A DNA stretch of 28,115 nucleotides from Christensenella sp. UBA6345 (GTDB lineage Bacteria > Bacillota > Clostridia > Christensenellales > UBA1242), in the NCBI GenBank assembly GCA_002437945.1, contig DJSB01000050.1, forward strand, positions 222 to 28,336, in the 5' to 3' direction. Every line of letters begins with the position of its first letter. Position 1 is the stretch's first letter. The notes under the pieces were generated by a model that searched no databases, was not told where the DNA came from, and worked only from the letters and a program-made list of their open reading frames with translations. The position numbers and the translations under genes are program-made. Shown one piece after another: positions 1-7,379 of this stretch.

Positions 1-99
1 TGTAAAATAAACTAATTATATAATACTACTATATTATGGTTTTGTCACTATTGATTTTATAATTTTCTTAATTAAATATATAATTACTTTTAATTTAAT

Positions 100-136
100 A
101 ACAAAAAAACAAGCATAGAAAGTGCTTGTTTTTGTT
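100..136 (-). terminator. Intrinsic terminator of the gatCAB operon
   Basis: An inverted repeat pairs ACAAGCA with TGCTTGT around a 7-nt loop and is extended by A and T runs on either side. Read on the minus strand it is a GC-containing stem followed by a T run, about 50 nt past the gatB stop codon. The symmetry would let it also stop plus-strand transcription. Confidence 0.8.
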
Positions 137-183
137 ATATATTATAGTGTTTTTGTCACAAAGTATATAGATATTGTAATTAA

Positions 184-1596
184 CTACTTATCCAATTCTT
201 CTTTAAGCATTTCGTTAACTCTTTGTGGGTTGGCTTTACCATGACTTGCACGCATAACCTGTCCTACCAAGAATCCAACAGCAGATGTCTTTCCCGACTT
301 ATAATCTAAAACAGATTGTGGGAATTGTTCAATAGCAGAAAGGACATAATTTTTAAGTTCGTCATCATTGTTAACTTGACGTAGTCCCATACTATCTACT
401 AGTTGATTAGCGGTTTTTCCAGTATTCCACATTTCTTCAAATACTTGTTTACCGGCCGTACTGCTTATTTCTTTTTTATCTATCAATATCAATAACTCGG
501 CTAAATTTTTAGCATCAATTTTGTTATTATTATCTTCTTTAAGTTTTCTTAAAACTTCATTAATAATATAGTTGGCAACAAGTTTAGGTTGATTGATATA
601 AGATAATGTAAGATTAAAATAATCACTTATAGATTTACTTTCAGTAAGCAAACTAGCATCATAATCACTTAATCCATAAGACATATATTCTTGTTTTAAT
701 TGTCTAGGAAGTTTAGGTAAACTATCTTTTAATGCTTTGATTTGCTCATCACTTATATATACTGGTAAAAGGTCTGGATCTGGGAAATATCTATAGTCTT
801 GACTATCTTCTTTACTTCTCATTGATCTACTTTCACCCAACTGGTCGTCCCATTTTAGGGTCTCTTGAATTATGCGATGTCCATCTTCAATCTCTTCAAT
901 TTGACGTTTTTGTTCGTATTCGATTGCTCTATGTACCGCTTTAAAACTGTTAAGGTTTTTCATCTCGGTACGAGTACCTAGCACTTCACTACCTGCAGGT
1001 TTAACTGATAAGTTAACATCACAACGCAAACTACCTTCTTCCATCTTAACATCAGATATTCCAGTATAAGCGATAGTATTACGTAATGTCTCCAAGAATG
1101 CTACTGCTTCATCTGCAGAAGTAATATCTGGTTCGGTAACAATCTCTATAAGTGGCACACCACCACGGTTGTAATCAACCACTGTACCACTAACTCCATC
1201 ATGTATAAGTTTACCAGCATCTTCTTCAAGATGTATACGGTTAAGTCTAATACGTTTTTCTACACCATTAACAGTAATAGGGACATATCCATTAATACAC
1301 AATGGCTTTTCTAATTGGCTTATTTGATAAGCCTTACTTAAATCTGGATAGAAATAATTTTTACGTTCGAAAACACTTTCATTGTTGATAGAACAATTGA
1401 AAGCAAGTCCAGCAATTACAGCATATTCTACTGCCTTTTTATTAAGAACTGGTAATGCTCCTGGAAAACCTAAACATACTGGACAGCAATTTGTATTAGG
1501 TTTATCTCCAAATTTGTTACGGCAAGAGCAAAAACATTTTGTTTCGGTTTTTAGTTCACAGTGAACTTCTAATCCAATGACTGTATCGTATTTCAT
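184..1596 (-). CDS. gatB: Aspartyl/glutamyl-tRNA amidotransferase subunit B
   Basis: GatB is the kinase/amidotransfer subunit of GatCAB. It phosphorylates the side chain of Glu-tRNA(Gln) (or Asp-tRNA(Asn)) and replaces the phosphate with ammonia supplied by GatA. The 470-aa length is normal. The N-terminus carries the hallmark VIGLEVHCEL, a Cys-rich zinc site (CFCSC near residue 21 and CCPVC near 38), NYFYPDL and EEDAGKLIH of the catalytic cradle; the C-terminal ~150 residues form the YqeY-like tRNA-binding tail. It is the last gene of gatC-gatA-gatB; its ATG overlaps the gatA stop (ATGA), indicating translational coupling, and AAGGGGG lies just upstream. Because AsnRS is encoded in this window, the main substrate is inferred to be Glu-tRNA(Gln). 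Confidence 0.97.
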   Translation of the reverse strand: MKYDTVIGLEVHCELKTETKCFCSCRNKFGDKPNTNCCPVCLGFPGALPVLNKKAVEYAVIAGLAFNCSINNESVFERKNYFYPDLSKAYQISQLEKPLCINGYVPITVNGVEKRIRLNRIHLEEDAGKLIHDGVSGTVVDYNRGGVPLIEIVTEPDITSADEAVAFLETLRNTIAYTGISDVKMEEGSLRCDVNLSVKPAGSEVLGTRTEMKNLNSFKAVHRAIEYEQKRQIEEIEDGHRIIQETLKWDDQLGESRSMRSKEDSQDYRYFPDPDLLPVYISDEQIKALKDSLPKLPRQLKQEYMSYGLSDYDASLLTESKSISDYFNLTLSYINQPKLVANYIINEVLRKLKEDNNNKIDAKNLAELLILIDKKEISSTAGKQVFEEMWNTGKTANQLVDSMGLRQVNNDDELKNYVLSAIEQFPQSVLDYKSGKTSAVGFLVGQVMRASHGKANPQRVNEMLKEELDK

Positions 1597-3032
1597 TTTG
1601 CCCCCTTTTGTGTTTCAAACACATCTGCAACATTAAATATTGTCTTTTCGCCATACTTTTTACCTATTAACTGCATACCTATAGGCAAACCATCATCAGT
1701 ATATGCACATGGAATACTAATAGCAGGTAATTCGGCTATATTAACTGGAACAGTATATATATCAGATAAGTACATTGATAGTGGGTCATTAACTCTTTCG
1801 CCTATCTTAAATGCAGGAGTAGGACTAGTAGGAGTTAAGATAACATCACAACTGTTAAACACTTGGTCGAATTGTTGAACAATCTTTCTTTGTACTTTTT
1901 TTGCTTTTTTATAATATGCATCATAATATCCACTAGACAAAACATAGTTACCTAGCATAATACGGCGTTTAACTTCTTTACCAAATCCCTTTGAACGATT
2001 CTGTAAATACAAATCGTTAATATTTTTTGGATTGTCTATACTTACACCATATTTAACACCATCAAATCTTGCCAAGTTACTTGCGGCTTCAGCCGAACTT
2101 AAAATATAGTAACATGCTAAAGCATTGTTAATAAATGGCATACTTAATTCAACGATTTCTGCGCCTTGAGATTTATAAAACTCGATAGCATCTAGTATTG
2201 CTTTTTTAACATCTTCGTTAAGTCCTTCACCAAAACATTCCTTGATGACACCTATTTTTACACCTTTAACCGAACCAGTAAATGAAGTCATATAGTCTTC
2301 TTTAGGTCTATTAACACTGGTTTCTTCTTTTTCATCATATCCAGTAAGGACATTAAACATCAAGGCACTATCTTTAACAGTTTTTGTTAATGGGCCTGCT
2401 TGGTCAAGCGAACTAGCAAAAGCAACTATACCATATCTAGACACAAGTCCATAAGTCCCCTTTAAACCTACTACACCGCAAAGGCTGGCTGGCTGTCTAA
2501 CAGAGCCACCAGTATCTGTACCTACAGACGCAAATCCTAAATCAGCAGCGACTGCACATGCAGAACCACCACTACTACCACCCGGTACACACAAGTTATT
2601 ACGTGGGTTAAGTGTCTTAAAGAATGCAGAGTTCTCGGTAGAAGAACCCATAGCAAATTCGTCCATATTGTTTTTACCAACGATAACAGCATAATTTTTT
2701 TCTAGGTTATCAACTATTGTAGCACTATATGGTGCAACAAAGTTCTCTAGAAATTTACTTGCACAAGTGGTTTTTTGACCTTTAATATTAATATTATCTT
2801 TTATGGTAATAGGAATACCAGCAAGTAATGGCAATTGTGCGCCACTTTTAAATAACTTATCTACTTCTTTTGCTTTATTAAGTGCATATTCAGCACAAAC
2901 GAAAGTTAAAGCATGTAAATGTTCGTTGGCTTTAATTTTGTCAAGCACTTGCAATGTAAGTTGTTCGCTAGTAACTTCCCCACTTCTGAATAACTTGGCA
3001 ACTTCTAAAATACTTAATTTTGTATAATCCAT
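1593..3032 (-). CDS. gatA: Aspartyl/glutamyl-tRNA amidotransferase subunit A
   Basis: GatA is the glutaminase subunit of GatCAB, releasing ammonia from glutamine that is channelled to GatB. It is an amidase-signature enzyme of 479 aa, a typical length. The catalytic Ser-cisSer-Lys triad is visible: Lys78 in ITIKDN, the cis-Ser in GGSSGGS at 151-157, and Ser177 in GTDTGGS. The start at 3032 is supported by AAGGAGA a few bases upstream. It sits 11 nt after gatC and shares a 4-nt ATGA overlap with gatB, so the three subunits are probably made in fixed proportion from one mRNA. The overlap also shows that TGA is a stop codon in this organism. Confidence 0.97.
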   Translation of the reverse strand: MDYTKLSILEVAKLFRSGEVTSEQLTLQVLDKIKANEHLHALTFVCAEYALNKAKEVDKLFKSGAQLPLLAGIPITIKDNINIKGQKTTCASKFLENFVAPYSATIVDNLEKNYAVIVGKNNMDEFAMGSSTENSAFFKTLNPRNNLCVPGGSSGGSACAVAADLGFASVGTDTGGSVRQPASLCGVVGLKGTYGLVSRYGIVAFASSLDQAGPLTKTVKDSALMFNVLTGYDEKEETSVNRPKEDYMTSFTGSVKGVKIGVIKECFGEGLNEDVKKAILDAIEFYKSQGAEIVELSMPFINNALACYYILSSAEAASNLARFDGVKYGVSIDNPKNINDLYLQNRSKGFGKEVKRRIMLGNYVLSSGYYDAYYKKAKKVQRKIVQQFDQVFNSCDVILTPTSPTPAFKIGERVNDPLSMYLSDIYTVPVNIAELPAISIPCAYTDDGLPIGMQLIGKKYGEKTIFNVADVFETQKGAK

Positions 3033-3043
3033 ATATCTTCTCC

Positions 3044-3325
3044 TTACTCTACTACTTGTGGAACACTAAATCCACCATTACGTTTTTTAGGAGCATTCTG
3101 GATTGCTTCTTCTTGAGATAAAGATGGCTTAACTTCGTCTTTACGCAAATCATCTAGAGCAATTGTGTTTAAGTCCATAACCATATCTGAAGTATCTACT
3201 TTAGATAAAGTGTTAACATAGTCAACAATAGCACCCATGTCTTTAACCATATCTTGTATCTCATCTTCCCTAAACTCTAATTTGGAAAGTTTGGCTACAT
3301 GTAATACATCTTTTTCTGTAATCAT
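3044..3325 (-). CDS. gatC: Aspartyl/glutamyl-tRNA amidotransferase subunit C
   Basis: This is the small stabilising subunit of GatCAB, which wraps around GatA and contacts GatB. It is 93 aa, close to the usual ~95. It shows the expected HVAKLSKLEF beginning, a mid-protein VDTSDM segment and a C-terminal tail ending FSVPQVVE, typical of the family. The ATG at 3325 has AGGTG about 7 nt upstream. It is first in gatC-gatA-gatB and is preceded by a recognisable promoter (3383-3411) with a leader of roughly 50 nt. That leader contains a small ACACT/AGTGT hairpin of unknown meaning. Confidence 0.95.
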   Translation of the reverse strand: MITEKDVLHVAKLSKLEFREDEIQDMVKDMGAIVDYVNTLSKVDTSDMVMDLNTIALDDLRKDEVKPSLSQEEAIQNAPKKRNGGFSVPQVVE

Positions 3326-3382
3326 AATTTACACCTACATTTCTAGTAATTGCACACTTTTCTAGTGTACTTTTAACGTCCA

Positions 3383-3411
3383 ATTATAACATAATATTAT
3401 TGTTTAGTAAA
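3383..3411 (-). promoter_or_regulatory. Promoter of the gatCAB operon
   Basis: On the minus strand a perfect -10 TATAAT (3388-3383) stands 17 nt after TTTACT (3411-3406), a 4/6 match to the -35 consensus. Transcription should start about 50 nt before gatC. It lies back to back with the GNAT promoter. Confidence 0.6.
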
Positions 3412-3432
3412 AACAATATTCGTAAAAGATAA

Positions 3433-3461
3433 TTGAATTATGCCAACTTTTATGATATTAT
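3433..3461 (+). promoter_or_regulatory. Promoter of the GNAT gene, giving a leaderless mRNA
   Basis: TTGAAT (3433-3438), a 17-nt spacer and TATTAT (3456-3461) form a good sigma-A-type promoter. The predicted start point, 7 nt after the -10, falls on the A of the ATG at 3468. No ribosome binding site precedes that ATG. Confidence 0.65.
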
Positions 3462-3467
3462 ATTGGT

Positions 3468-3869
3468 ATGAAAACACCAAATATTGAATATCGCAAAAAA
3501 CAAAGTGATGATTTACTAACTGTAGAAGCACTTTGTGAAGGACAAGTTGTCGGCTTCGCCAACTACAAAATTACCAAAGGACAAGCATGGCTATACATGA
3601 TAAAAGTCGCTGATAATTTTAGAAAATATGGGATTGGTACTAACTTAATAAGAATTATGGAAGACGACTGTGCAAATAGGCGTGTTAATTTTATTGAAGG
3701 TAAATATTACCCTGAAGGTGCTGAAGACAGCGAAGTAAGAAGTTTTTATAATAAAAACGGCTTCGATATATACAAAGACGGCTATGAAACTATGGTAGGT
3801 AAATATTCCCCAGAGTCCCAAGATTTACATGGTATCAGTATAAAAAGTGATCCTGATCTAGAAAAATAA
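3468..3869 (+). CDS. GNAT-family N-acetyltransferase
   Basis: This 133-aa protein has the GNAT fold signature: a beta-strand with MIKVADNFR followed by KYGIGTNLI, the acetyl-CoA pyrophosphate-binding motif (R/K-x-x-G-x-G/A), then a C-terminal SFYNKNGFDIY element typical of motif B. It should transfer an acyl group from acyl-CoA to an amine, but the acceptor cannot be read from the sequence. It is transcribed alone, divergently from gatCAB. The ATG at 3468 has no Shine-Dalgarno sequence, and the only promoter visible starts transcription at or beside it. The next in-frame Met (near residue 43) would remove the first part of the fold, so the first Met is preferred. The C-terminal ~15 residues look like a non-conserved tail. 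Confidence 0.85.
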   Translation: MKTPNIEYRKKQSDDLLTVEALCEGQVVGFANYKITKGQAWLYMIKVADNFRKYGIGTNLIRIMEDDCANRRVNFIEGKYYPEGAEDSEVRSFYNKNGFDIYKDGYETMVGKYSPESQDLHGISIKSDPDLEK

Positions 3870-3920
3870 AAAATATAATCAGTATACCACACTATTACAA
3901 TATTGTTTAATTTAATTAAT

Positions 3921-3986
3921 AAAAAAGACATATCATAATTGAAGTGCCCTACGGGGTTCACTTCAAATTGTGATATGTTTTTTTTT
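3921..3986. repeat. Long hairpin with conserved apical core (repeat copy 1), probable bidirectional terminator
   Basis: An A run (3921-3926), a stem of about 20 nt (3927-3946), a 12-nt tip CCCTACGGGGTT (3947-3958) and the opposing arm (3959-3978) run into a T run ending at 3986. Only one bulge and a few mismatches interrupt the stem. CCC and GGG in the tip can pair further. It lies between convergent genes and reads as a terminator in both directions. The 19 nt at 3947-3965 recur exactly, in inverse orientation, at the right end of the window, while the lower stem differs there. This suggests a dispersed repeat family rather than an ordinary terminator. Confidence 0.85.
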
Positions 3987-3995
3987 ACAAGTTAA

Positions 3996-4014
3996 CTAAT
4001 TTATCGGAAATTAG
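3996..4014. other. Short perfect hairpin CTAATTT/AAATTAG
   Basis: A 7-bp perfect stem with a 5-nt loop (ATCGG) directly follows the repeat hairpin. There is no adjoining T run in either direction, so it is not a convincing terminator on its own. It may belong to the structured stretch at 4031-4122. Confidence 0.35.
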
Positions 4015-4030
4015 ACGAAAATCAATATTA

Positions 4031-4122
4031 TTCTCCCAACCTAGATTACGATGTCGTTTACACTCCATCACCTTTCGTTATTACTCAAGGTTCGACTATG
4101 CTTGATAAATGACAGGCGGTGA
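4031..4122 (-). other. Candidate structured RNA segment, partly 16S 3'-end-like
   Basis: This segment is visibly richer in G and C than its surroundings and holds no open frame. On the minus strand TGTCATTTA (4116-4108) pairs with TAAACGACA (4060-4052) with one A-C mismatch, TCAAG pairs with CTTGA inside it, and TCACC (4122-4118) can pair with GGTGA (4072-4068) in a pseudoknot-like arrangement. Blocks such as CACCGCCTGTCA, GAAAGGTGATGG and TCGTAATCTAGGT occur in the same order as similar blocks of the 16S rRNA 3' region (helix 44 and after), but closer together. It could be a decayed rRNA fragment, an unrelated structured RNA, or chance. It lies between the exporter gene and the repeat hairpin; a short hairpin ACATAA/TTATGT follows at 4137-4152. 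The rest of this gene-free stretch, up to 4209, is plain AT-rich sequence. Confidence 0.3.
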
Positions 4123-4209
4123 ATAAGACAACTTGACATAATAGGTTATGTTAAACAAGTAACTAATAAATGTTAAGTGTGGTTATTTTTTATTATTAAT
4201 GATACAAAG

Positions 4210-5106
4210 TTAAATTGCCATTTCTATTAAAGTAACTATATACCCCAAAAGAACCGATGATAAGTAAAGTATAGAGATAACTAAAATATTCTGCTTAACA
4301 TTTTTGTTTTCTTTAAATAATACTGCAAGTCCTATACCCGCATTACAGCACAAACCTGCCACTGCCGACCCAAAAGTAATACCTTTTAGAATAAGCATTT
4401 GGGTTATTAATACCGAACTAGCACAGTTGGGTATTAATCCTACAAGTGGTACTAATAGTGGTTGAAGATAAGTAACATTCTGCATAAAAGCAACTACTCT
4501 ATCTTCGCCTATATAATATATCAAACTACCTAAAGCAAGATTAACTACAAAGATATATAGGAATATCTTTAAACTATGAATAAGTGGGTGCAAGAAGAAC
4601 TTTTTAAATGTGTCTCTATGTTCTTCTACATGATGACCACAACAACCGCTTATATTTTCATCAGCAACTTCTGTCTCTGGTGGCACTATCTCTACAACAG
4701 TACGTTTACGGCAGATTACTCCGTATATCCAATCAACCACATAACCTACAAGTATGGCATATACAAACTTAACACCTAGCAATGGAAAAATAAGATACGC
4801 TTTAGTAGGATTGGACAAAATAATAGGTACTGCTTCATCACTAGTAGCGATAAATATAGCAAGCATTGTACCCATCTTGATATATTTCTTTGAATACAAA
4901 TCACTAGCCACTACCGAAAAACCACACTGTGGGATTAATCCCAAACCAGCACCCATAAGGGTGGCATATTTACCATTGGTATATTTTAAAAATTGTTTTG
5001 ACGTGCTGACCTTTTCTTCCATAATTTCTATTAACACATACAATAATATCAAGAATGGAAAAACTTTTAATGAATCAAGCAACGCATCTAATAATACATT
5101 CCACAT
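4210..5106 (-). CDS. ArsP_2-type putative heavy-metal/metalloid exporter
   Basis: This polytopic membrane protein resembles the ArsP_2 family (putative 10-TM heavy-metal exporter, PF11449). It has an internal duplication: each half carries a Cys-containing GLIPxC signature, GLIPQCGFS at 56-64 and GLIPNCASS at 223-231. Between the halves, a hydrophilic loop near residues 135-170 contains CCGHH (155-159) followed by EEH, a plausible metal-binding patch. Substrate is unknown; arsenic or other metal export is the family-level suggestion only. I place the start at the ATG at 5106 (298 aa), not 12 nt upstream at 5118, because the upstream ATG overlaps the -10 element of the only clear promoter. The resulting leader is a few nucleotides at most, with no ribosome binding site. 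It is monocistronic. Confidence 0.75.
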   Translation of the reverse strand: MWNVLLDALLDSLKVFPFLILLYVLIEIMEEKVSTSKQFLKYTNGKYATLMGAGLGLIPQCGFSVVASDLYSKKYIKMGTMLAIFIATSDEAVPIILSNPTKAYLIFPLLGVKFVYAILVGYVVDWIYGVICRKRTVVEIVPPETEVADENISGCCGHHVEEHRDTFKKFFLHPLIHSLKIFLYIFVVNLALGSLIYYIGEDRVVAFMQNVTYLQPLLVPLVGLIPNCASSVLITQMLILKGITFGSAVAGLCCNAGIGLAVLFKENKNVKQNILVISILYLSSVLLGYIVTLIEMAI

Positions 5107-5116
5107 AATACTAACC

Positions 5117-5144
5117 ATTATAATACATAATATTTTTTTGACAA
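5117..5144 (-). promoter_or_regulatory. Promoter overlapping the upstream ATG of the exporter gene
   Basis: On the minus strand TTGTCA (5144-5139), a 16-nt spacer and a perfect TATAAT (5122-5117) form a strong promoter. The last two bases of TATAAT are the first two of the ATG at 5118. Transcription should start near 5111-5109, only 3-5 nt before the next in-frame ATG at 5106. Confidence 0.65.
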
Positions 5145-5274
5145 TCTAATAACTATATTTATTAAATGACGTGACGAATTTAGCACATTATCCAGTATTT
5201 GTAAATAATTTATGACAAAATTGTGTATATTACCCCCATATTTTAACAAACTATTTATAAAAAGGGGGAAAATA

Positions 5275-5706
5275 ATGGAAAGAAGTGAAAAGAAAACATT
5301 ATTATATGTAGCATATTATGCAAGTGTAACATTAACCATAGCATTTAGTGTACTATTTATGGTGGCTATGAGTTTAAGCAATGTAGCCATGTATCAACAA
5401 GTAGTATACTATGTTTGGGCTATAATACTAATACTAACTATATGTTTTGATATATTCGCTACCAACATTAATCAACTTAAATTTATCTCGGGATTAATTG
5501 TGGCTGGACTTAATTTCTTATGCCTTGTTATGGGAATAATTGTTTATGCCGGTATGAGCATTGATGGTATGATACCATATTATGCCGGACAAAGATTCGC
5601 TATAGTTATATTATTTAGTACTATTTTAAGTATAATGAGTATAGTAGTATTCTGTGTGGGTGAACGACTTGCAGAAGAACGAATTGAAAAGAAAACTGGA
5701 AAATAA
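5275..5706 (+). CDS. Small four-helix membrane protein of unknown function
   Basis: I do not recognise this protein. It is 143 aa with four evident membrane segments: LLYVAYYASVTLTIAFSVLF, VVYYVWAIILILTICFDIF, FISGLIVAGLNFLCLVMGII and FAIVILFSTILSIMSIVVFC. The short N-terminus (MERSEKK) and the C-terminal tail (ERLAEERIEKKTGK) are charged. The start at 5275 is chosen because AGGGGG lies about 8 nt upstream; the open frame extends upstream but has no binding site there. It is a single gene between a divergent exporter and a strong terminator. No convincing promoter could be assigned. It lacks any catalytic motif and may be a small sensor, subunit or stress-related membrane protein; this cannot be told from sequence. 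Confidence 0.7.
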   Translation: MERSEKKTLLYVAYYASVTLTIAFSVLFMVAMSLSNVAMYQQVVYYVWAIILILTICFDIFATNINQLKFISGLIVAGLNFLCLVMGIIVYAGMSIDGMIPYYAGQRFAIVILFSTILSIMSIVVFCVGERLAEERIEKKTGK

Positions 5707-5719
5707 TTAACTAAATACA

Positions 5720-5767
5720 AACACCATTACGTTAATATAATTTTAACCATCAGTAATGGTGTTTTTT
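5720..5767 (+). terminator. Intrinsic terminator of the small membrane protein gene
   Basis: An 11-bp perfect stem AACACCATTAC (5720-5730) / GTAATGGTGTT (5753-5763) with a 22-nt AT-rich loop leads directly into six Ts. Confidence 0.88.
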
Positions 5768-5786
5768 ATAGTCATATCAAAAATTG

Positions 5787-5816
5787 TTGTAAAATTGAGC
5801 CAAATAAGAGTATACT
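5787..5816 (+). promoter_or_regulatory. Probable promoter of the TIM-barrel/queH operon
   Basis: TTGTAA (5787-5792), an 18-nt spacer and TATACT (5811-5816) precede the first gene of the pair, implying a leader of about 77 nt. The leader holds a small TTTACT/AGTAAA palindrome. Confidence 0.45.
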
Positions 5817-5899
5817 TTATATGTGATTTTTTACTAAAGTAAAACACATTAAATTAATTACTTTATTACTAATATCAATTAACAAAGGATAAAGAAGAT

Positions 5900-6679
5900 A
5901 TGAAAAAAGGTATTTCTTACTATTTTGGCTACGATATAGAGCCAGAACAACGTGTAAAAATGATTAAAGATTATGGTTTTGATACAGTAATCGCTAATGC
6001 TGATAAAAGACTAGACAAACAAAATGGCACATTTAAACAACAAATAAAATTATTTAAAAAATATGGATTAGAGTTATCTAGTCTACATATGACCTACAGA
6101 ACTGAAGATTTACCCGACTTTTGGCGTGAAGGCAAGGCTGGAGATATACTTACCAAGAACTTAATTAGAGATGTCAAACTTGCACACAAATACGGATTTA
6201 CTTGCGTTGTAGTACATTTATATGGTACTTACAGTCCAATCGGCGAACAACGACTATTGAAAGTACTTAAAGTTTGTGAAAAACTAAATGTGCCACTTGC
6301 AATAGAAAATATTGATTGCCAACCACTATTTATAGAAGTGTTTGACCGTATTAAAAGTCCTTATCTTAAATTCTGTTATGACAGCGGACACAACCATGCT
6401 TTTGATAAAGACTTTGATTATCTAGGAAAATACGGAGATAAGTTAATTACCCTACACCTTCATGATAACAATGGTGGTTCGGACCAACACACTTTAAAAC
6501 GTTATGGTAATATCGACTGGAGAGAAATCGCTAAAGGACTAAAAGATAAAGATATAATACTTGATTATGAAATGCTTATGGTATACAAAGGTGATGTTAC
6601 TTGTGAAGAATGTCTAAAAGAAACAAAAGAAATGGCAGACGAACTAGAACAATTAATTAACGGAGAAAAGAATAAATAA
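5900..6679 (+). CDS. Sugar phosphate isomerase/epimerase-like TIM-barrel protein
   Basis: This 259-aa protein matches the AP_endonuc_2 / xylose-isomerase-like TIM barrel superfamily (PF01261). Metal-ligand motifs appear in the expected order: SSLHM early, VVVHLYG, AIENID with the Glu ligand, YDSGHNHAF with Asp and His, LITLHLHDN with His and Asp, and DYEM with the final Glu. It most likely catalyses an aldose-ketose isomerisation or epimerisation using a divalent metal; the sugar is not identifiable and no transport or kinase gene is nearby. AAGGA and AGAAG precede the ATG. It is followed 58 nt later by queH on the same strand with no terminator between, so they are probably co-transcribed; no functional link is obvious. 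Confidence 0.85.
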   Translation: MKKGISYYFGYDIEPEQRVKMIKDYGFDTVIANADKRLDKQNGTFKQQIKLFKKYGLELSSLHMTYRTEDLPDFWREGKAGDILTKNLIRDVKLAHKYGFTCVVVHLYGTYSPIGEQRLLKVLKVCEKLNVPLAIENIDCQPLFIEVFDRIKSPYLKFCYDSGHNHAFDKDFDYLGKYGDKLITLHLHDNNGGSDQHTLKRYGNIDWREIAKGLKDKDIILDYEMLMVYKGDVTCEECLKETKEMADELEQLINGEKNK

Positions 6680-6737
6680 TATATCAATTGAAAATACACA
6701 TCGCAATATGTATCAAATAATACCACACAAGGAAAAT

Positions 6738-7373
6738 ATGATTAATTACAACCTAGAAATGGAGAATTTAATAAAAACTTTTGATGGCAAAAAAACACTT
6801 TTACTACATAGTTGTTGCGGTCCTTGTAGTACTGCAGTAATTACTAGGTTAAAAGATTATTTTGACATAACTGTTTTTTACTACAACCCTTGCTTATATC
6901 CAGATAGTGAGTTTGAAAAAAGACTTAACGAACAGATAAAATTTATTAATCAAATTAATGAAAGTCTAGAAAACAAAATTAAAATTGTTGCCCCTGCATA
7001 CGACCCTGATAGTTTTTTAACAAAAACCGTGGGGCTAGAAAACGAACCTGAAGGTGGTGCTAGATGCAAGGTATGTTATGCAGATCGCTTAAATACTACC
7101 TTTCAATATGCCCAACAACACAATTTTGATTATTTTGGTACTACTTTAAGTGTTAGTCCTTATAAACATGCTGACTGGCTTAACGAAATAGGACTTAAAC
7201 TTGAAACAGATAAAACGAAGTATTTAATATCTGACTTTAAGAAAAAAGATGGGTACAAATTGAGTATTGATTTGTCTAAAAAGTACCACCTTTATAGACA
7301 AAATTATTGTGGCTGTAAATACTCATATCTTTCCATGCTTGAAAGAGAAAAAGAAGAAAATAAAGATAATTAA
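6738..7373 (+). CDS. queH: Epoxyqueuosine reductase QueH
   Basis: QueH (formerly DUF208) performs the last step of queuosine formation, reducing epoxyqueuosine to queuosine in the anticodon loop of GUN tRNAs, as an alternative to QueG. The protein shows LLLHSCCGPCS near residues 21-31 with the conserved Cys pair and a third Cys, CKVCY in the middle, and YCGCKYS near the C-terminus; these cysteines hold an Fe-S cluster and a redox-active pair in characterised members. I choose the ATG at 6738 (211 aa) rather than 6708: AAGGA precedes it, and the resulting MINYNLEMENL beginning resembles the usual NYQxELDK start of clostridial homologues. No other queuosine gene lies in the window, so precursor supply is encoded elsewhere or salvaged. 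Confidence 0.9.
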   Translation: MINYNLEMENLIKTFDGKKTLLLHSCCGPCSTAVITRLKDYFDITVFYYNPCLYPDSEFEKRLNEQIKFINQINESLENKIKIVAPAYDPDSFLTKTVGLENEPEGGARCKVCYADRLNTTFQYAQQHNFDYFGTTLSVSPYKHADWLNEIGLKLETDKTKYLISDFKKKDGYKLSIDLSKKYHLYRQNYCGCKYSYLSMLEREKEENKDN

Positions 7374-7379
7374 TAAATA

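Noticed and set aside
4031..4122. Fluoride-type riboswitch (GGTGATGGAGT on the minus strand)
   Set aside because: The first bases resemble the motif but the pairing TCACC and the downstream conserved parts are missing, and it lies downstream, not upstream, of the exporter gene.
5212..5274. Upstream extension of the small membrane protein by 21 residues
   Set aside because: The only ribosome binding site (AGGGGG) lies before the ATG at 5275; the extension has none and looks non-coding.
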